From Flavobacterium sp. (GTDB taxonomy: Bacteria > Bacteroidota > Bacteroidia > Flavobacteriales > Flavobacteriaceae): a stretch of DNA of 64,000 bases. Where the stretch lies: NCBI GenBank assembly GCA_015234525.1, contig JADGMX010000032.1, positions 1-64,000 of the forward strand, read 5' to 3'. The position numbers and the translations under genes are program-made. The first letter of the stretch is position 1; each line of letters begins with the position of its first letter. Shown here in pieces: positions 63,934 to 64,000 of the stretch. The notes beneath the pieces are model-generated. The model saw nothing but the letters and a program-made list of their open reading frames with translations, was not told the origin of the DNA and searched no databases.

Positions 63934-64000
63934 CTTAGGAGTTCCAATAATTTTCGTTCCAGTCCGTTTTGAATTTGTTGTGTGAACTCTCGCTTATCTT
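63930..64000 (-). CDS. mrpE: Na+/H+ antiporter subunit E, C-terminal end (partial)
   Basis: The minus-strand frame ending at the TGA that overlaps the mrpF ATG reads REFTQQIQNGLERKLLELLR, a typical amphipathic MrpE C-terminus. The rest of the gene lies beyond the window. The order E-F-G on one strand supports the call. Confidence 0.7.
   Translation of the reverse strand, partial: DKREFTQQIQNGLERKLLELLR

Overview
The window looks like a chromosomal segment of a Flavobacteriaceae species, most likely Flavobacterium or a close relative. This rests on several signs: T9SS sorting domains on secreted proteins, a porQ-cmk pair, Bacteroidota promoters of the TTTG/TAnnTTTG type, Lon and S1 sequences of flavobacterial type, and many copies of a short interspersed element that I remember from flavobacterial genomes. 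No tRNA, CRISPR array, insertion sequence or prophage was recognised.

Layout. 1-2050: the 3' end of a 23S rRNA, a 5S rRNA, and a degenerate duplication of the 5S tail and its terminator. 2.05-3.14 kb: a divergent nitroreductase/HxlR pair. 3.4-13.5 kb: three secreted T9SS cargo proteins, a membrane glycosyltransferase and a small zinc-ribbon protein. 13.6-20.3 kb: a GlcG/HbpS-like protein, a stress group (DUF892 ferritin-like protein, large catalase, zinc alcohol dehydrogenase), a MATE pump and a protein resembling one sliding-clamp domain. 20.6-23.6 kb: a tight minus-strand operon of alpha/beta hydrolase, lipoprotein MsrB, cytosolic MsrB, an endonuclease III relative and a DUF421 protein. 23.7-35.9 kb: MBL hydrolase, M48 protease, UMF1-type transporter, DUF6252-like lipoprotein, lon, porQ, cmk, a NupG-like transporter and rpsA. 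36-53 kb: a signalling island with five histidine kinases and three single-domain receivers, including a YfiR/CHASE8 kinase pair and a heme oxygenase/bacteriophytochrome operon. 53.3-63.3 kb: an XRE regulator divergent from a five-gene membrane-stress operon (YbjN/Tir-chaperone-like protein, PspA, YqiJ-like protein, flotillin, giant DUF3686-type AAA ATPase). 63.3 kb to the end: the end of an Mrp Na+/H+ antiporter operon (mrpE-F-G).

The two most striking things are these. (1) A family of 12 interspersed structured elements of about 75-140 bp lies in intergenic gaps. In all twelve, a three-base segment before a conserved AT dinucleotide stays complementary to a segment on the far side, with five different base combinations (one copy uses a G-U pair). 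That pattern points to a selected RNA or DNA fold. (2) The PspA/flotillin/ATPase operon has a well-formed promoter, a divergent XRE regulator, and one of the structured elements between flotillin and the ATPase.

Other notable items: receivers lacking the phospho-acceptor aspartate (one with a glutamate in its place), an endonuclease III homologue with a Cys-to-His change in its Fe-S motif, and palindromic operator candidates upstream of katE, the alcohol dehydrogenase and the HxlR regulator. All family assignments are from reading the sequence; no search was run.
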